A DNA stretch of 64,000 nt from Alteromonas confluentis (GTDB lineage Bacteria; Pseudomonadota; Gammaproteobacteria; Enterobacterales; Alteromonadaceae): contig NZ_MDHN01000037.1 in assembly GCF_001757105.1 (NCBI RefSeq), positions 179,718-243,717 of the forward strand. The letters run 5' to 3'. The notes below the pieces were generated by a model. That model saw nothing but the letters and a program-made list of their open reading frames with translations. It had not been told where the DNA came from and did not search any database. The translations under genes and the position numbers were made by a program. Positions 8,982-18,282 of this stretch are shown piece after piece. Positions within the stretch are counted from its first letter, which is position 1. Each line of letters opens with the position of its first letter.

Positions 8982-9671
8982 TTACTTTAATGTTGCCAAT
9001 GCCAGGTCTGGCTTGTTGGTAAAAATCCCATCGACGCCCCAAGACTGCAATAACAGCATATCCTCAGGGTTATCCACAGTGTAAACCAGCACTTTATAGC
9101 CCGCTTCTTGGGCGCGCTTCACTTCTGTTTCTTCAATTGTATCGAGGGCGTAGTTCACCGACCACGGAGCGAGCTCACGGGCAAAACGCAAGCTGTTTAA
9201 TTCAATGTTGGCGGTGAGTGCACCTAATTTGAGGGTAGGGCGAAGTTGCTTCAGGCTAAGTAACCAGCGGTGATTAAACGATGAAATCAACAGGCTGTCG
9301 GGATTTATCTGGGCGATGTCACAACATTCAAGCAGGCGTGCAAGCCAGCTTTCGGGATTTGTCATGCCTTTAATTTCCACATTACATAACGTGGATTCAG
9401 GTAGGCACTGAAGTGCTTCAACCAGCAACGGAATAGGCTCGCCGTTCCCTGCATTCAATGAGCGTAAATAGCTTAGCGTTTGGTCCACTACCCGGCCGGA
9501 GCCATTGGTGGTGCGGTTTAGCCAGCGATCGTGAATAACCACAATTTCACCATCTACCTGATAGGTGTCGAATTCCAGGCCATGGGCACCCATTTCAAAC
9601 CCCAGACGAAACGCGGCAAGGGTATTTTCTGGTGCTGCTTTGCTGGCCCCGCGATGTGCGAGTACGAACAT
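8982..9671 (-). CDS. Glycerophosphodiester phosphodiesterase
   Basis: 229-residue cytoplasmic-type GDPD (UgpQ-like), hydrolysing glycerophosphodiesters to glycerol-3-phosphate and an alcohol. The family opening AHRGASKAAPENTLAAF (residues 5-21) has the catalytic His-Arg; EFDTYQVDGEIVVIHD supplies the Glu/Asp metal ligands and second histidine; NVEIKG and the C-terminal VDGIFTNKPDLAL are standard. No signal peptide. The ATG directly follows the stop codon of the upstream transporter gene, so the two are probably cotranscribed with psd, a phospholipid-linked grouping. Confidence 0.93.
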   Translation of the reverse strand: MFVLAHRGASKAAPENTLAAFRLGFEMGAHGLEFDTYQVDGEIVVIHDRWLNRTTNGSGRVVDQTLSYLRSLNAGNGEPIPLLVEALQCLPESTLCNVEIKGMTNPESWLARLLECCDIAQINPDSLLISSFNHRWLLSLKQLRPTLKLGALTANIELNSLRFARELAPWSVNYALDTIEETEVKRAQEAGYKVLVYTVDNPEDMLLLQSWGVDGIFTNKPDLALATLK

Positions 9672-10544
9672 TTAGTCTTCCTGTTTGTGCAGCTTACTGG
9701 CGTTCATGGTTTCGTAAACAGAGGCCGACGTAACCAGAATACCGCCAATTAGTGCTTTGATGCCTGGAGATTCTTCTAAGATTAGCATAGCCAGCACAAC
9801 ACCATACATTGGTTGCATGCAGGCGATGAGTGAAAAGGTTTTTGCCCGCAGGTGAATAAGTGCGTTGGCGACCAGCGCGTGAGGCACTGCAGTGAACATA
9901 GAGCCAAGTATCACCAGCATTAGCCAAGTGCTACCGGAGGCTTCTGGCAGGCCATCACTGACTACCGGGAGTAAACAGGCGATGACCACCAGTATTTGCC
10001 AGGACATGGCCTTGGCGCCCGAATAATGAGAGAAATGCTGGCGGTGAATCAGGTTGCGCAAGGCATAAAGCACCGCAGAGAAAATACCAATAGCCACGCC
10101 TAACGTGGTGTCGTTTTCCAGAGAGATTTCTGGAACCAGCAGTGCCACGCCAATGAACACAGTGATCGCACTAAAAAAGTCCTGCCATACCAGGCGGATT
10201 TTTTCGAAAAACGGTTCGATGAGTACGGTAATCACCGGGAAAGTAAATAGTGCAATCATGCCTACGGCAACACCGGCATACTGCATGGCAGCAAAATAAG
10301 TCACCCAATGCACGGCCATCAACACGCCCAGCAACAGAGCAATGCCGTAGTCTTTTTTATTACTCAGCGCAAAGGTTTCGCCAGCAAAGCGCATGAACAG
10401 AGCAAGGCTGATACAGGCGAAAACCGAGCGCCCGAAAGTAATATCGGTAGCGCTCAGCGGAATGATGTTTGAAAAGAGGCCGGTGCCTCCCAACAGGATA
10501 ACGGTAATATGAAGCGTTATCAGACTTCGCTTGACAGGATCCAT
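9672..10544 (-). CDS. DMT-superfamily (EamA) transporter
   Basis: Ten predicted membrane helices in 290 residues, arranged as two EamA repeats (first beginning near residue 10, second near 150 at GVAIGIFSAVLYALRNLI). The C-terminal repeat has the family segment RAKTFSLIACMQPMYGVVLAMLILEE. Members export amino acids or other metabolites; substrate cannot be assigned here. It lies 2 bases after psd and directly before the phosphodiesterase gene. Confidence 0.88.
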   Translation of the reverse strand: MDPVKRSLITLHITVILLGGTGLFSNIIPLSATDITFGRSVFACISLALFMRFAGETFALSNKKDYGIALLLGVLMAVHWVTYFAAMQYAGVAVGMIALFTFPVITVLIEPFFEKIRLVWQDFFSAITVFIGVALLVPEISLENDTTLGVAIGIFSAVLYALRNLIHRQHFSHYSGAKAMSWQILVVIACLLPVVSDGLPEASGSTWLMLVILGSMFTAVPHALVANALIHLRAKTFSLIACMQPMYGVVLAMLILEESPGIKALIGGILVTSASVYETMNASKLHKQED

Positions 10545-10546
10545 GC

Positions 10547-11413
10547 TTAAGCGGATTTGCCTGCCTTCGCATAACCAAATACTTCACCAAGACGGGTAGT
10601 CATACCCGGCTCCATATCTTCGAAATCAATGGCGTCTTTTTCGAAACACACCACGATGGTTGAACCTAATTTAAAACGACCCATTTCGTCGCCTTTCGCC
10701 AGTGTAACGGCTGCTTCATCGTCGTACTGCCAGTGCTGCACGTTTTGACCTGCAGGCGGAGTTACAGTGCCAGACCACACGGTTTCTATGCTGGCAACAA
10801 TGGTTGCACCCACCAGCACCATAGCCATCTTACCCACTGGCGTATCAAACAAAGCAACCACGCGTTCGTTACGGGCGAACAGACCGGGAACATTTTCTGC
10901 TGTGAGTGGGTTCACTGAGAACAGTTCACCGGGCACGTACACCATATCAGTCAGCGTGCCTTCAACGGGCATGTGAATGCGGTGGTAATCTTTAGGTGAA
11001 AGATAGATGGTGGCGAACTTACCGTTTTTGAACTGCTTAGCCAGTTCAGGTTTACCGCCGAGCAGGGTAGTCAGACTGTAGTCGTGACCTTTTGCCTGAA
11101 AAATGCTGTCTTGGCGGATATCGCCAAATTGACTCACTGCGCCGTCTACGGCTTGAATGATAACGTCATCGCCTTCAGCAATAGTACGAACTTCCGGCTT
11201 CAACTGACGGGTAAAGAATTCGTTGAAGGTTTTATAGTGCTCAGGATGCGGGTACAGCGCCTCGCTCATATCAACGTTATATTTCTTGATGAAGAATTTG
11301 ATAAACGCCGTTGTAACGCCACCGGCCTCAGCCGCGGCAAACTTGCCAACCAGGCGAGATAAAAGATGCTTGGGCAGAATATATTGTAGGTTAACCTTGA
11401 ACCAGTCCAGCAC
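10547..11413 (-). CDS. psd: Phosphatidylserine decarboxylase proenzyme
   Basis: Makes phosphatidylethanolamine from phosphatidylserine at the inner membrane. The LGST self-cleavage motif that creates the pyruvoyl group is present in [15 protein letters not shown] (serine near residue 251). The conserved segments [37 protein letters not shown] and FARNERV fit the bacterial type I enzyme. I chose the GTG at 11413: GGAG lies 5 bases upstream and the product begins [22 protein letters not shown], which aligns with E. coli Psd. The GTG at 11419 would leave no room for a ribosome site. As in E. coli it lies beside rsgA and orn. Confidence 0.96.
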   Translation of the reverse strand: MLDWFKVNLQYILPKHLLSRLVGKFAAAEAGGVTTAFIKFFIKKYNVDMSEALYPHPEHYKTFNEFFTRQLKPEVRTIAEGDDVIIQAVDGAVSQFGDIRQDSIFQAKGHDYSLTTLLGGKPELAKQFKNGKFATIYLSPKDYHRIHMPVEGTLTDMVYVPGELFSVNPLTAENVPGLFARNERVVALFDTPVGKMAMVLVGATIVASIETVWSGTVTPPAGQNVQHWQYDDEAAVTLAKGDEMGRFKLGSTIVVCFEKDAIDFEDMEPGMTTRLGEVFGYAKAGKSA

Positions 11414-11550
11414 GGGCACTCCGAAAAATAATAGTTATCTAGTTTCTGTCGCGTGAGATTGTACACCAGGTTGTTAACAAGTGGATGCACTTTCCCGTTA
11501 TTGACCATCAGTGTTTGATATAAGCGGAAAAGGAAAAAGGATTAAAAAAC

Positions 11551-11747
11551 GGCGTTCGCTAGTACCGGGGTAGGTGCCGTGAACTGCAAGCCCTTCTGAA
11601 CTGGGGACGGTGCTGCCTTCGCGAACACGGCGTAAACCCGTCCATGGGGCCTCGGCTGCCGCATCCCTGCGGCAGACGGTTCACTCAGGCAACACCGTCC
11701 CCTATCCGCAGGCTTCCCGTTTCCGGTACCTGCCCCGTGCCAAACGC
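11551..11747. repeat. Imperfect long inverted-repeat intergenic element
   Basis: Most of the 339-base space between psd and rsgA. The left arm (about 11564-11628) and the reverse complement of the right arm (about 11680-11741) align along their length and share the core GGGGACGGTG, GCGTT and AGGT blocks; the centre holds a perfect 8-bp hairpin CTGCCGCA/TGCGGCAG (11656-11675). It is richer in GC than its flanks and ends 5 bases from the rsgA stop codon. It resembles dispersed palindromic elements of marine gammaproteobacteria, but no second copy is in the window. The left 130 bases of the space show nothing else. Confidence 0.65.
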
Positions 11748-11752
11748 AAGTA

Positions 11753-12787
11753 TCAGAACGGATTGGTGTAGCTGGGGCGCTGTTCATCCATGGTGGCGAG
11801 GATTCGATGATAGCTGTCGAAGCGTGCGGTGCTGATTTTGCCTTCTTCCACAGCTTCGCGAATGAGACAGCCAGGATCGTTCATGTGCTTGCAGTCACGA
11901 AATTTACAGCCACCCAGATAGTCGCGGAATTCCACAAAGCCCCAAGTGATTTGTTCTACAGGCATATGCCATAAGCTGAATTCCCGAACGCCCGGCGAGT
12001 CGATGAGGTCGCCACCTTCAGGGAAGTGCAGAAGCTTTGCCGCTGTTGTGGTGTGCTGACCTAAGCCGGAGTTATCGGAGATTTCGCCGACCAGTTCATC
12101 GGCATCAGGCAATACCTGGTTAATGATGCTCGACTTACCTACACCGGACTGACCTACAAACACGCTGACTTTGTCGTTCAGGCATGCTTTAAGATCATCG
12201 AGGCCATCACTGCGCTTACAACTGGTATAAATAAGCGAGTAGCCAAGTTCTTCGTAAACCGCGAGCTGGGCTTTCACACTTTCAAATTCTTCATCGCTGA
12301 GCAATTCGATTTTGTTCAGGATAAGGATAGGTGGAATGCCAATTTCTTCACAGGCCACCAGATAGCGGTCGATGATGTTCGTCGACAGTTCTGGTTTTAC
12401 CGCACTGACAACAATGATCTGATCAATATTCGCAGCAATGGGTTTCACGCCATCATAATAATCGGGACGTGTGAGTACGGAACGACGGTCCTGTACAATT
12501 TCGATAACGCCGCTAACACCGCTGTCGTTATCGTCACCAGCGTCAAACAGAACATCGTCACCGCAAACCACGGACTCGATGGTACGGCGGATATGGCAGC
12601 GGGAAACATTACCTTGTTGATCTTCAACATCGGCATGCTTACCAAAGCGACCAACAACCCGACCGGGGATCAGTTTACTGGCATCAATCGCGTTTTTCTG
12701 ATTGCCGCCCTTTTCATTTAGACGGCGGGCGCGGTTGGCTGCAACCTGTCGCTTCTGCCGTTGTGTCAGTTTCGGTTTTTTTGCCAC
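11753..12787 (-). CDS. rsgA: Ribosome small-subunit-dependent GTPase RsgA
   Basis: Circularly permuted GTPase that helps 30S maturation. After a basic N-terminus ([21 protein letters not shown]) comes an OB fold, then the permuted G motifs: LNKIEL (G4), then SCKRSD, then [16 protein letters not shown] (G1), then DSPGV (G3). The C-terminal zinc-binding segment [16 protein letters not shown] gives the CxxxxxC...H..C pattern. I chose the GTG at 12787 (344 aa): AGGAAATC lies immediately upstream and the N-terminus then matches the family; an ATG at 12841 would add 18 residues and run into orn's promoter. Confidence 0.96.
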   Translation of the reverse strand: MAKKPKLTQRQKRQVAANRARRLNEKGGNQKNAIDASKLIPGRVVGRFGKHADVEDQQGNVSRCHIRRTIESVVCGDDVLFDAGDDNDSGVSGVIEIVQDRRSVLTRPDYYDGVKPIAANIDQIIVVSAVKPELSTNIIDRYLVACEEIGIPPILILNKIELLSDEEFESVKAQLAVYEELGYSLIYTSCKRSDGLDDLKACLNDKVSVFVGQSGVGKSSIINQVLPDADELVGEISDNSGLGQHTTTAAKLLHFPEGGDLIDSPGVREFSLWHMPVEQITWGFVEFRDYLGGCKFRDCKHMNDPGCLIREAVEEGKISTARFDSYHRILATMDEQRPSYTNPF

Positions 12788-12870
12788 GATTTCCTGCAAA
12801 GTTAACGTATACTTGGCCAATGATACCGTGTGTCTGGCCACTGTGCCATGTTAAAGACGAGGAAACTAGA

Positions 12871-13416
12871 ATGACAAAAAGCGATACCAATCTGGTGTGG
12901 ATTGATATGGAGATGACAGGACTCGACCCGGAAACCTGTAAAGTGCTGGAAATTGCCACTATTGTAACCGACGCGCAATTAAACGTTCTGGCCGAAGGCC
13001 CGGTTATCGCTGTTCATCAACCAGACGCGATCTTAGATGGTATGGATGAGTGGTGTACACGGGTACACGGTAACAGTGGGTTAACCGAACGCTGCCGCGC
13101 CAGTTCTGTGGGCGAAGCGGAAGCTGCTCGCCAGACTATTGCTTTCTTGGGTGAGTACGTTGATGCGGGTAAATCGCCCCTATGCGGCAACACCATTGGT
13201 CAGGATCGCCGCTTTATGGTGAAGTATATGCCGGAGTTGGAAGAGTACTTCCATTATCGCAGCATCGACGTGAGCACAATTAAAGAACTGGTAAAACGCT
13301 GGCAGCCAGAACTACTCGACGGATTTACTAAAAAAGGCGTGCATCTGGCACTCGACGATATTCGTGAGTCTATCGCGGAATTGCAGTACTATCGGGAAAA
13401 GGTGTTTGCTATTTAA
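12871..13416 (+). CDS. orn: Oligoribonuclease
   Basis: 3'-5' exonuclease of the DEDDh family that degrades diribonucleotides, including pGpG from c-di-GMP breakdown. Exo I is [14 protein letters not shown], Exo [31 protein letters not shown], and Exo [17 protein letters not shown] with the histidine and aspartate. 181 residues, start at ATG 12871 with GAGGAAAC upstream. Divergent from rsgA, as in E. coli. Confidence 0.97.
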   Translation: MTKSDTNLVWIDMEMTGLDPETCKVLEIATIVTDAQLNVLAEGPVIAVHQPDAILDGMDEWCTRVHGNSGLTERCRASSVGEAEAARQTIAFLGEYVDAGKSPLCGNTIGQDRRFMVKYMPELEEYFHYRSIDVSTIKELVKRWQPELLDGFTKKGVHLALDDIRESIAELQYYREKVFAI

Positions 13417-13543
13417 GCAAACAATCCACTTTCTGCAAAAAAAATCAAAATAGGTGTTGCGCATTGCCAATATTTTTGTAAAATGCGCACCACTTTCGAG
13501 AAGGGCACAGCCTCTTACCGAAAGTTGACTGAAAATTTGTTAT

Positions 13544-13619
<76 letters not shown>

Positions 13620-13648
13620 AATTCTCCTTCAGTCGTACCAATCTTTAC

Positions 13649-13759
13649 GCGGGAATAGCTCAGTTGGTAGAGCATGTACCTCGTCACGAAGTGATTGCCA
13701 ATCTCCGGCAAGTCGTGATGACTACAAACTACCTACTTAGTCACACACCCAGTAAGTAT
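13649..13759 (+). pseudogene. Broken tRNA-Gly copy between two intact ones
   Basis: Bases 13649-13674 repeat the first 26 bases of the flanking tRNA-Gly genes (acceptor 5' strand and full D arm), then the sequence departs completely: no glycine anticodon stem, T arm or acceptor 3' strand follows. The replacement has its own hairpin, TTGCC/GGCAA around AATCTCC, flanked by partly complementary GTCACGA and TCGTGATGAC. The third, intact gene starts at 13760. Confidence 0.8.
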
Positions 13760-13835
<76 letters not shown>

Positions 13836-14006
13836 ATCTCTCTTTTGTAATACCTCTTAAAATTCATCGAAGTTACACTGCATTATCCAGTTGGCTTTTA
13901 CGCTATTGACATGTTTCTGTTGTTATCACCGGTCTGTATATCGCGTTTTTGTGCTGGGTTCAGACATGCAATTAGATTAATATAAATGAAGTCGCGCGTA
14001 TCACCG

Positions 14007-14028
14007 GGACCTGTCAGGTCCTTTTTTT
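14007..14028 (+). terminator. Rho-independent terminator
   Basis: GGACCT-GTC-AGGTCC hairpin (14007-14021) followed by seven T. It is about 170 bases after the last tRNA-Gly, so it ends the tRNA transcript or a separate short RNA. The space 13836-14128 holds no convincing coding region. Confidence 0.8.
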
Positions 14029-14128
14029 ATGTCGTTACACAACGATAAGCGCTGGCCCAGACCAGTCTGGCGAACTCACAATAACAACGATGGCAGCATT
14101 GCAGCTGACCCTTTGAGAGAACAATACT

Positions 14129-14647
14129 ATGGCATCGATGAAGTTTCATAACGCGTTTCGCAAATATCACCGTTGGTTAGGATTTTTCCTGGCAGGTATC
14201 ATGTTTATTTACGCCGTCAGTGGTGTACTGCTGATATTTCGCACCACAGATTTCCTCAAATACGAACAAACCGAGCAGCATCAGTTGGCCTCGGGCCTGA
14301 ACGGTGATGCGCTGGGTCAGCAATTGCGAATGAAGGGCTTCCGCGTCGCCGCTGAGACACCAGACCGTATTGAGTTTCCGGGTGGTTATTACGATAAGCA
14401 AACCGGTAACGCCGAAGTCACTAAGAAAGATTATCCGTTAGTGCTTAGTAAGCTGGTGAAATTGCACAAAGCCACCACTAATAGTCCGCTGTTTTTACTT
14501 AATATTTTCTTTGGCTTAGGTCTGTTGTTCTTTGTTGTGTCGGCGTTTCTGATGTTTCTACCAAAAGTGCCGGTGTTTAAAGAAGGGCTTAAGATTGCGG
14601 GTATCGGCGCAGTGGTCGCACTGTTGGTTGTTATTTTCGGCTCCTAA
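14129..14647 (+). CDS. PepSY-associated membrane protein
   Basis: 172 residues with three or four membrane helices. The first follows the PepSY-TM motif FRKYHRWLGFFLAGIMFIYAVSGVLL (histidine and arginine near residue 15); a short extracytoplasmic part with a degenerate PepSY-like fold follows (FRVAAETPDRIEFPGGYYDKQTGNAEV), then two helices from about residue 118. Such proteins are often linked to iron-reductase or peptidase-regulating functions; nothing nearby narrows this down. The 107 bases before it contain a terminator but no obvious promoter. Confidence 0.75.
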   Translation: MASMKFHNAFRKYHRWLGFFLAGIMFIYAVSGVLLIFRTTDFLKYEQTEQHQLASGLNGDALGQQLRMKGFRVAAETPDRIEFPGGYYDKQTGNAEVTKKDYPLVLSKLVKLHKATTNSPLFLLNIFFGLGLLFFVVSAFLMFLPKVPVFKEGLKIAGIGAVVALLVVIFGS

Positions 14648-14746
14648 TCGGCAATTTCTCTGAACAGGTTCATCTGGTCGGATGACTTGATTTTGTTCTG
14701 ACTTCATGTAGCCTTACTGGTCTAACCAGATCGTGAAGTCAGAACT

Positions 14747-15235
14747 ATGAGAAAAAATGCCCTCCGTGAATTTGCTTTAAAAGCCAACCGCTTTCCTGCC
14801 GGCGTTAGTCGTTGGCTAATGACCACCATGTTCCGCCACAAAGTTAAATTGGCCGGCACGGCGAAGCTCGACATTCTTGGCTCTGATCTCAAATCGGTCA
14901 CCTTTAATATTAAAAATCGCAAAAAAGTCCAAAACCATATTGGCAGTGTTCATGCGGCTGCTATGGCATTGCTAGCCGAATCGGCAACGGGCTTTATTGT
15001 TGGCGTTAACTTACCCGGTGATAAGCTGCCGCTAATCAAATCGATGAACCTCCAATACGTTAAGCGAGCGCAAGGTGATATGCAGGCAGAAGCGATGCTT
15101 ACTGATGAACAAATTGCACTCATGCACTCGCAAGAGAAGGGGGAGGTGATGGTTGCGGTTAAAGTGACTGACGAAAATGGCATCGAACCGGTGATTTGTG
15201 AGATGTGCTGGGCCTGGATCCCGCACAAAAAATGA
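14747..15235 (+). CDS. DUF4442 hotdog-fold protein, possible thioesterase
   Basis: 162 residues with the layout of DUF4442 proteins (a branch of the hotdog/thioesterase superfamily). The helix segment NHIGSVHAAAMALLAESATG carries the conserved Asn-His and a Glu in the positions usual for acyl-CoA thioesterases. Substrate unknown. It stands alone between the PepSY protein and maoP and is followed by a strong terminator. Confidence 0.75.
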   Translation: MRKNALREFALKANRFPAGVSRWLMTTMFRHKVKLAGTAKLDILGSDLKSVTFNIKNRKKVQNHIGSVHAAAMALLAESATGFIVGVNLPGDKLPLIKSMNLQYVKRAQGDMQAEAMLTDEQIALMHSQEKGEVMVAVKVTDENGIEPVICEMCWAWIPHKK

Positions 15236-15256
15236 CAGTTAAATGAAGATATTCCT

Positions 15257-15280
15257 AAAAGCGGCTTTTGCCGCTTTTTT
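15257..15280 (+). terminator. Rho-independent terminator after the hotdog gene
   Basis: AAAAGCGGC-TTTT-GCCGCTTTT hairpin followed by further T residues, 21 bases after the stop codon at 15235. Confidence 0.88.
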
Positions 15281-15283
15281 TGT

Positions 15284-15312
15284 TTGACATCTGTGGCTAT
15301 AAAATCTATTTC
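15284..15312 (+). promoter_or_regulatory. Predicted sigma70 promoter for maoP
   Basis: TTGACA (15284-15289), 17-base spacer, TATTTC (15307-15312). The -35 is perfect, the -10 weak. It sits directly after the preceding terminator and about 100 bases before the gene. Confidence 0.45.
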
Positions 15313-15410
15313 TTGTGTAGCGTGTTCACGCATTTTTTATTGTAGTTTTTCACACCCGCTGAAAAGCAGGTAGTCGACATCGTTAAGCAAATTTTCAAAC
15401 AGGTTTTATT

Positions 15411-15785
15411 ATGACCAACGAATCTCGTGAAAGTCTGGTGAAGAAGCCATTTATGGACAAAAGAAATTATCCGTATGGTTTTGCGCGCTCGGGCGATTTT
15501 TCGATAAAAGAAGCGAAAATTCTGTCCGAAAGTGGTAGTGTGATCGCCGCACTGGTTGATGGCAAAATTGCGCCGGAAACCGATCAAGATATGCGTTATA
15601 TTGCAGTGGCGCATGGTCAGGTAGAGCCAGAATCTTCAGAAGAGAAAGTCTGGCTGAAATATCAGAAACGAATTAACCGTCCAAAAGCCGCTTCTATTTA
15701 TGGCTCCAAGAAACTCGCTTTGGTTGATTCGGATGATGATAATAATTCGTCGAATGACGACGATATCGTCATTGATGACGATTAA
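15411..15785 (+). CDS. maoP: MaoP/YifE (DUF413) family protein
   Basis: 124 residues matching the DUF413 family: RNYPYGFARSGDFSIKEAKIL near the N-terminus aligns with the E. coli MaoP segment of the type YPRGFSRHGDFTIKEA, and PESSEEKVWLKYQKRINRPK matches its second block. E. coli MaoP, with its DNA site maoS, organises the Ori macrodomain. The acidic, serine-rich tail (DSDDDNNSSNDDDIVIDDD) is longer than in E. coli. As in E. coli, it is next to an ilv acetolactate synthase operon. Function here is by homology; a maoS site was not recognised. Confidence 0.85.
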   Translation: MTNESRESLVKKPFMDKRNYPYGFARSGDFSIKEAKILSESGSVIAALVDGKIAPETDQDMRYIAVAHGQVEPESSEEKVWLKYQKRINRPKAASIYGSKKLALVDSDDDNNSSNDDDIVIDDD

Positions 15786-16006
15786 TTGCTAAAAATGCGG
15801 CTTCATATCCTATATTCGGCCGCAATTTAACCTATTTGCGGATATTCATCCTATTTATTCTATATATTGGGATACATATCTCACTTTTGTCGATTTTTTT
15901 GTTTAATCTTTCTAACTCCTTCGTTATAGTCCGCGCTACGGTATAATCCGCACAAAATTTAAGAAAGGTTTCGAGACACAAATCCAATAAAACAGGAGAT
16001 TTGACT

Positions 16007-17725
16007 GTGAAAATGATGTCAGGCGCTGCCATGGTGGTTGAAGCGCTAAAAGATGTGGGAGTCACACATGTATTCGGTTACCCCGGTGGTGCCGTACTCG
16101 ACATTTATGATGCGCTGTTTGCGCAGGATAGTGTCAAGCATGTCCTCGTACGTCACGAACAGGCGGCCGCCCACATGGCGGATGGTTATGCACGTTCAAC
16201 TGGCAAAACCGGCACAGTCCTCGTCACTTCGGGTCCAGGTGCAACGAATACCATTACCGGTATTGCCACAGCCTACATGGATTCTATTCCGATGGTTGTG
16301 TTATCTGGCCAGGTGCCTTCTTCACTGATTGGTGAAGACGCCTTCCAGGAAACTGACATGGTGGGTTGCTCGCGCCCAATTGTTAAGCACAGTTTTCTGG
16401 TTAAACGTGCCGTAGATATCCCTGAAGCCATCGCTAAGGCTTACTACATCGCTAATTCTGGCCGTCCGGGTCCGGTTGTAGTGGATTTACCAAAAGATAT
16501 CGTTAACGTTCAGGAATCACATCCGTATGTTTTCCCTGAATCCGTTGCAATGCGTTCATATAACCCAACTGAAAAGGGTCATATGAAGCAAATTAAGAAA
16601 GCTGTCGCGTCGATGCTGAAAGCTGAGCGTCCAGTGATGTACGTAGGCGGCGGTGCTGTTGCCTGTGACGCGTCTGGTAAAGTAATTGAACTGGCTGAAA
16701 AGCTGAATGCACCGGTCACCTGTACCTTAATGGGTTTGGGCGCCATGCCAGGCACACACGAACAATTCGTGGGTATGCTGGGCATGCACGGTACGCTGGA
16801 AGCCAACAAAACCATGCACAACTCAGACTGCATTATTGCGCTGGGTGCGCGTTTTGACGACCGCGTAACAAACAACGTTTCTAAGTTCTGTCCTCACGCT
16901 GAAATTATTCACGTTGATATCGACCCTGCGTCGATTTCTAAAACCGTGAATGCACACATTCCGGTGGTTGGCAGCGTAGATAAAGTGTTAGATCAAATCC
17001 TTGAGCAACTGGCTGAGAATGATTTCTCTGGTCAGAAAGAGAAGCTCAGCGACTGGTGGCAGCAAATTACTCAGTGGCGCAAGCGCGAATGTCTGAAGTT
17101 CGAGCAGGGCGATACGGTAATCAAACCACAGAAGGTTATTGAAGCGCTGTATAAGCACACCAATGGTGACGCTTATGTGAGCTCAGACGTTGGCCAGCAC
17201 CAGATGTTTGCTGCGCTGTACTATCCGTACAAGAAGCCTCGTCAGTGGATCAATTCTGGCGGTTTGGGCACCATGGGCTTTGGTTTACCTGCTGCCATGG
17301 GCGTACAGTTTGCGCATCCTGATGCCGTGTCTGTTTGTGTTACCGGCGACGGTAGTATTCAGATGAATATTCAGGAGCTTGCCACCTGTTTGCAGTACAA
17401 CCTGCCAGTTAAGATTATTTCTCTGAACAACCGCGCACTGGGTATGGTTCGTCAGTGGCAGGACATGATTTATAAAGGTCGCCACTCACATTCTTACATG
17501 GATTCAATGCCGGACTTCGTGAAGTTGGCAGAAGCTTACGGTCACGTGGGTATTAAAGTGGATCGCCTCGATGAACTCGACGCCGCGATGGAAAAATGTT
17601 TCAGCTATACCGACAGACTGGTATTCATGGACATTGCAGTAGACCAGAACGAGCACGTCTATCCGATGCAGGTTAAATTCGGAGCCATGGACGACATGCG
17701 CCTGAGCAAAACGGAGCGAACCTAA
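16007..17725 (+). CDS. ilvI: Acetolactate synthase III, large (catalytic) subunit
   Basis: ThDP-dependent enzyme making 2-acetolactate or 2-aceto-2-hydroxybutyrate, first common step of branched-chain amino acid synthesis. N-terminal [15 protein letters not shown] and [15 protein letters not shown] carry the catalytic glutamate; the FAD-binding middle includes [12 protein letters not shown]; the ThDP motif [12 protein letters not shown]...NN is near residue 445. The GTG at 16007 (572 aa) is chosen: GGAG at 15995-15998 is 8 bases upstream and the product starts KMMSGAAM like E. coli IlvI; TTG 16001 is too close to the ribosome site. A TATAAT box at 15942-15947 may be its promoter. One-base overlap with ilvH. 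Confidence 0.97.
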   Translation: MKMMSGAAMVVEALKDVGVTHVFGYPGGAVLDIYDALFAQDSVKHVLVRHEQAAAHMADGYARSTGKTGTVLVTSGPGATNTITGIATAYMDSIPMVVLSGQVPSSLIGEDAFQETDMVGCSRPIVKHSFLVKRAVDIPEAIAKAYYIANSGRPGPVVVDLPKDIVNVQESHPYVFPESVAMRSYNPTEKGHMKQIKKAVASMLKAERPVMYVGGGAVACDASGKVIELAEKLNAPVTCTLMGLGAMPGTHEQFVGMLGMHGTLEANKTMHNSDCIIALGARFDDRVTNNVSKFCPHAEIIHVDIDPASISKTVNAHIPVVGSVDKVLDQILEQLAENDFSGQKEKLSDWWQQITQWRKRECLKFEQGDTVIKPQKVIEALYKHTNGDAYVSSDVGQHQMFAALYYPYKKPRQWINSGGLGTMGFGLPAAMGVQFAHPDAVSVCVTGDGSIQMNIQELATCLQYNLPVKIISLNNRALGMVRQWQDMIYKGRHSHSYMDSMPDFVKLAEAYGHVGIKVDRLDELDAAMEKCFSYTDRLVFMDIAVDQNEHVYPMQVKFGAMDDMRLSKTERT

Positions 17726-18222
17726 TGAAAAGAATTATATCTGTACTTATGGAAAACGCGCCGGGCGCACTGTCACGTATCGTGGGTGTTTTCTCTCAAC
17801 GTGGTTATAATGTAGATTCGCTGTGTGTAGCGCCTACTGATGACCCAAGCCTGTCACGTTTGACTATCATGACCCACGGTGATGATAAGGTTATTGAGCA
17901 AATTACTAAGCAGGTAAACAAGCTTATTGATGTGCTTAAAGTTGTCGATTTAACAGACGGCGCGCACGTTGAGCGCGAACTGATGCTGATTAAGGTCGCT
18001 ACCCGCACCGATGCCATCCGTGCAGAAGTGAAGCGCACCAGCGACATCTTCCGTGGCAGCATTATTGATGTGAACGGCAGCAACTACACTATCGAACTGA
18101 CTGGTACCTCCGACAAGTTAGATGCATTTGCGTCGACCATGGCGGAATGTGCAGAGATCATTGAATCTTCACGTACTGGCGTATGCGGTCTGGCTCGTGG
18201 TGAACGTGCGTTAAGACCATAA
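17725..18222 (+). CDS. ilvH: Acetolactate synthase III, small (regulatory) subunit
   Basis: 165 residues. N-terminal ACT domain opens RIISVLMENAPGALSRIVGVFSQRGYNVDSL, the valine-binding region that gives feedback inhibition; the C-terminal domain has DVNGSNYTIELTGTSDKLDAF. The start ATG shares a base with the ilvI stop (TAATG), so translation is coupled. A strong terminator follows. Confidence 0.97.
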   Translation: MKRIISVLMENAPGALSRIVGVFSQRGYNVDSLCVAPTDDPSLSRLTIMTHGDDKVIEQITKQVNKLIDVLKVVDLTDGAHVERELMLIKVATRTDAIRAEVKRTSDIFRGSIIDVNGSNYTIELTGTSDKLDAFASTMAECAEIIESSRTGVCGLARGERALRP

Positions 18223-18242
18223 AACCAGCTTCACAGCAGATG

Positions 18243-18271
18243 AAAACCGGCTTTCTAAAGCCGGTTTTTTT
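18243..18271 (+). terminator. Rho-independent terminator of ilvIH
   Basis: AAACCGGCTTT-CT-AAAGCCGGTTT hairpin with a T run, about 20 bases after the ilvH stop. The converging gene at 18283 may share it. Confidence 0.88.
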
Positions 18272-18282
18272 ATACCTGGCGT

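Noticed and set aside
11542..11835. Open frames on both strands in the psd-rsgA gap
   Set aside because: They fall in the GC-rich palindromic element or run into rsgA; no ribosome site and no recognisable protein.
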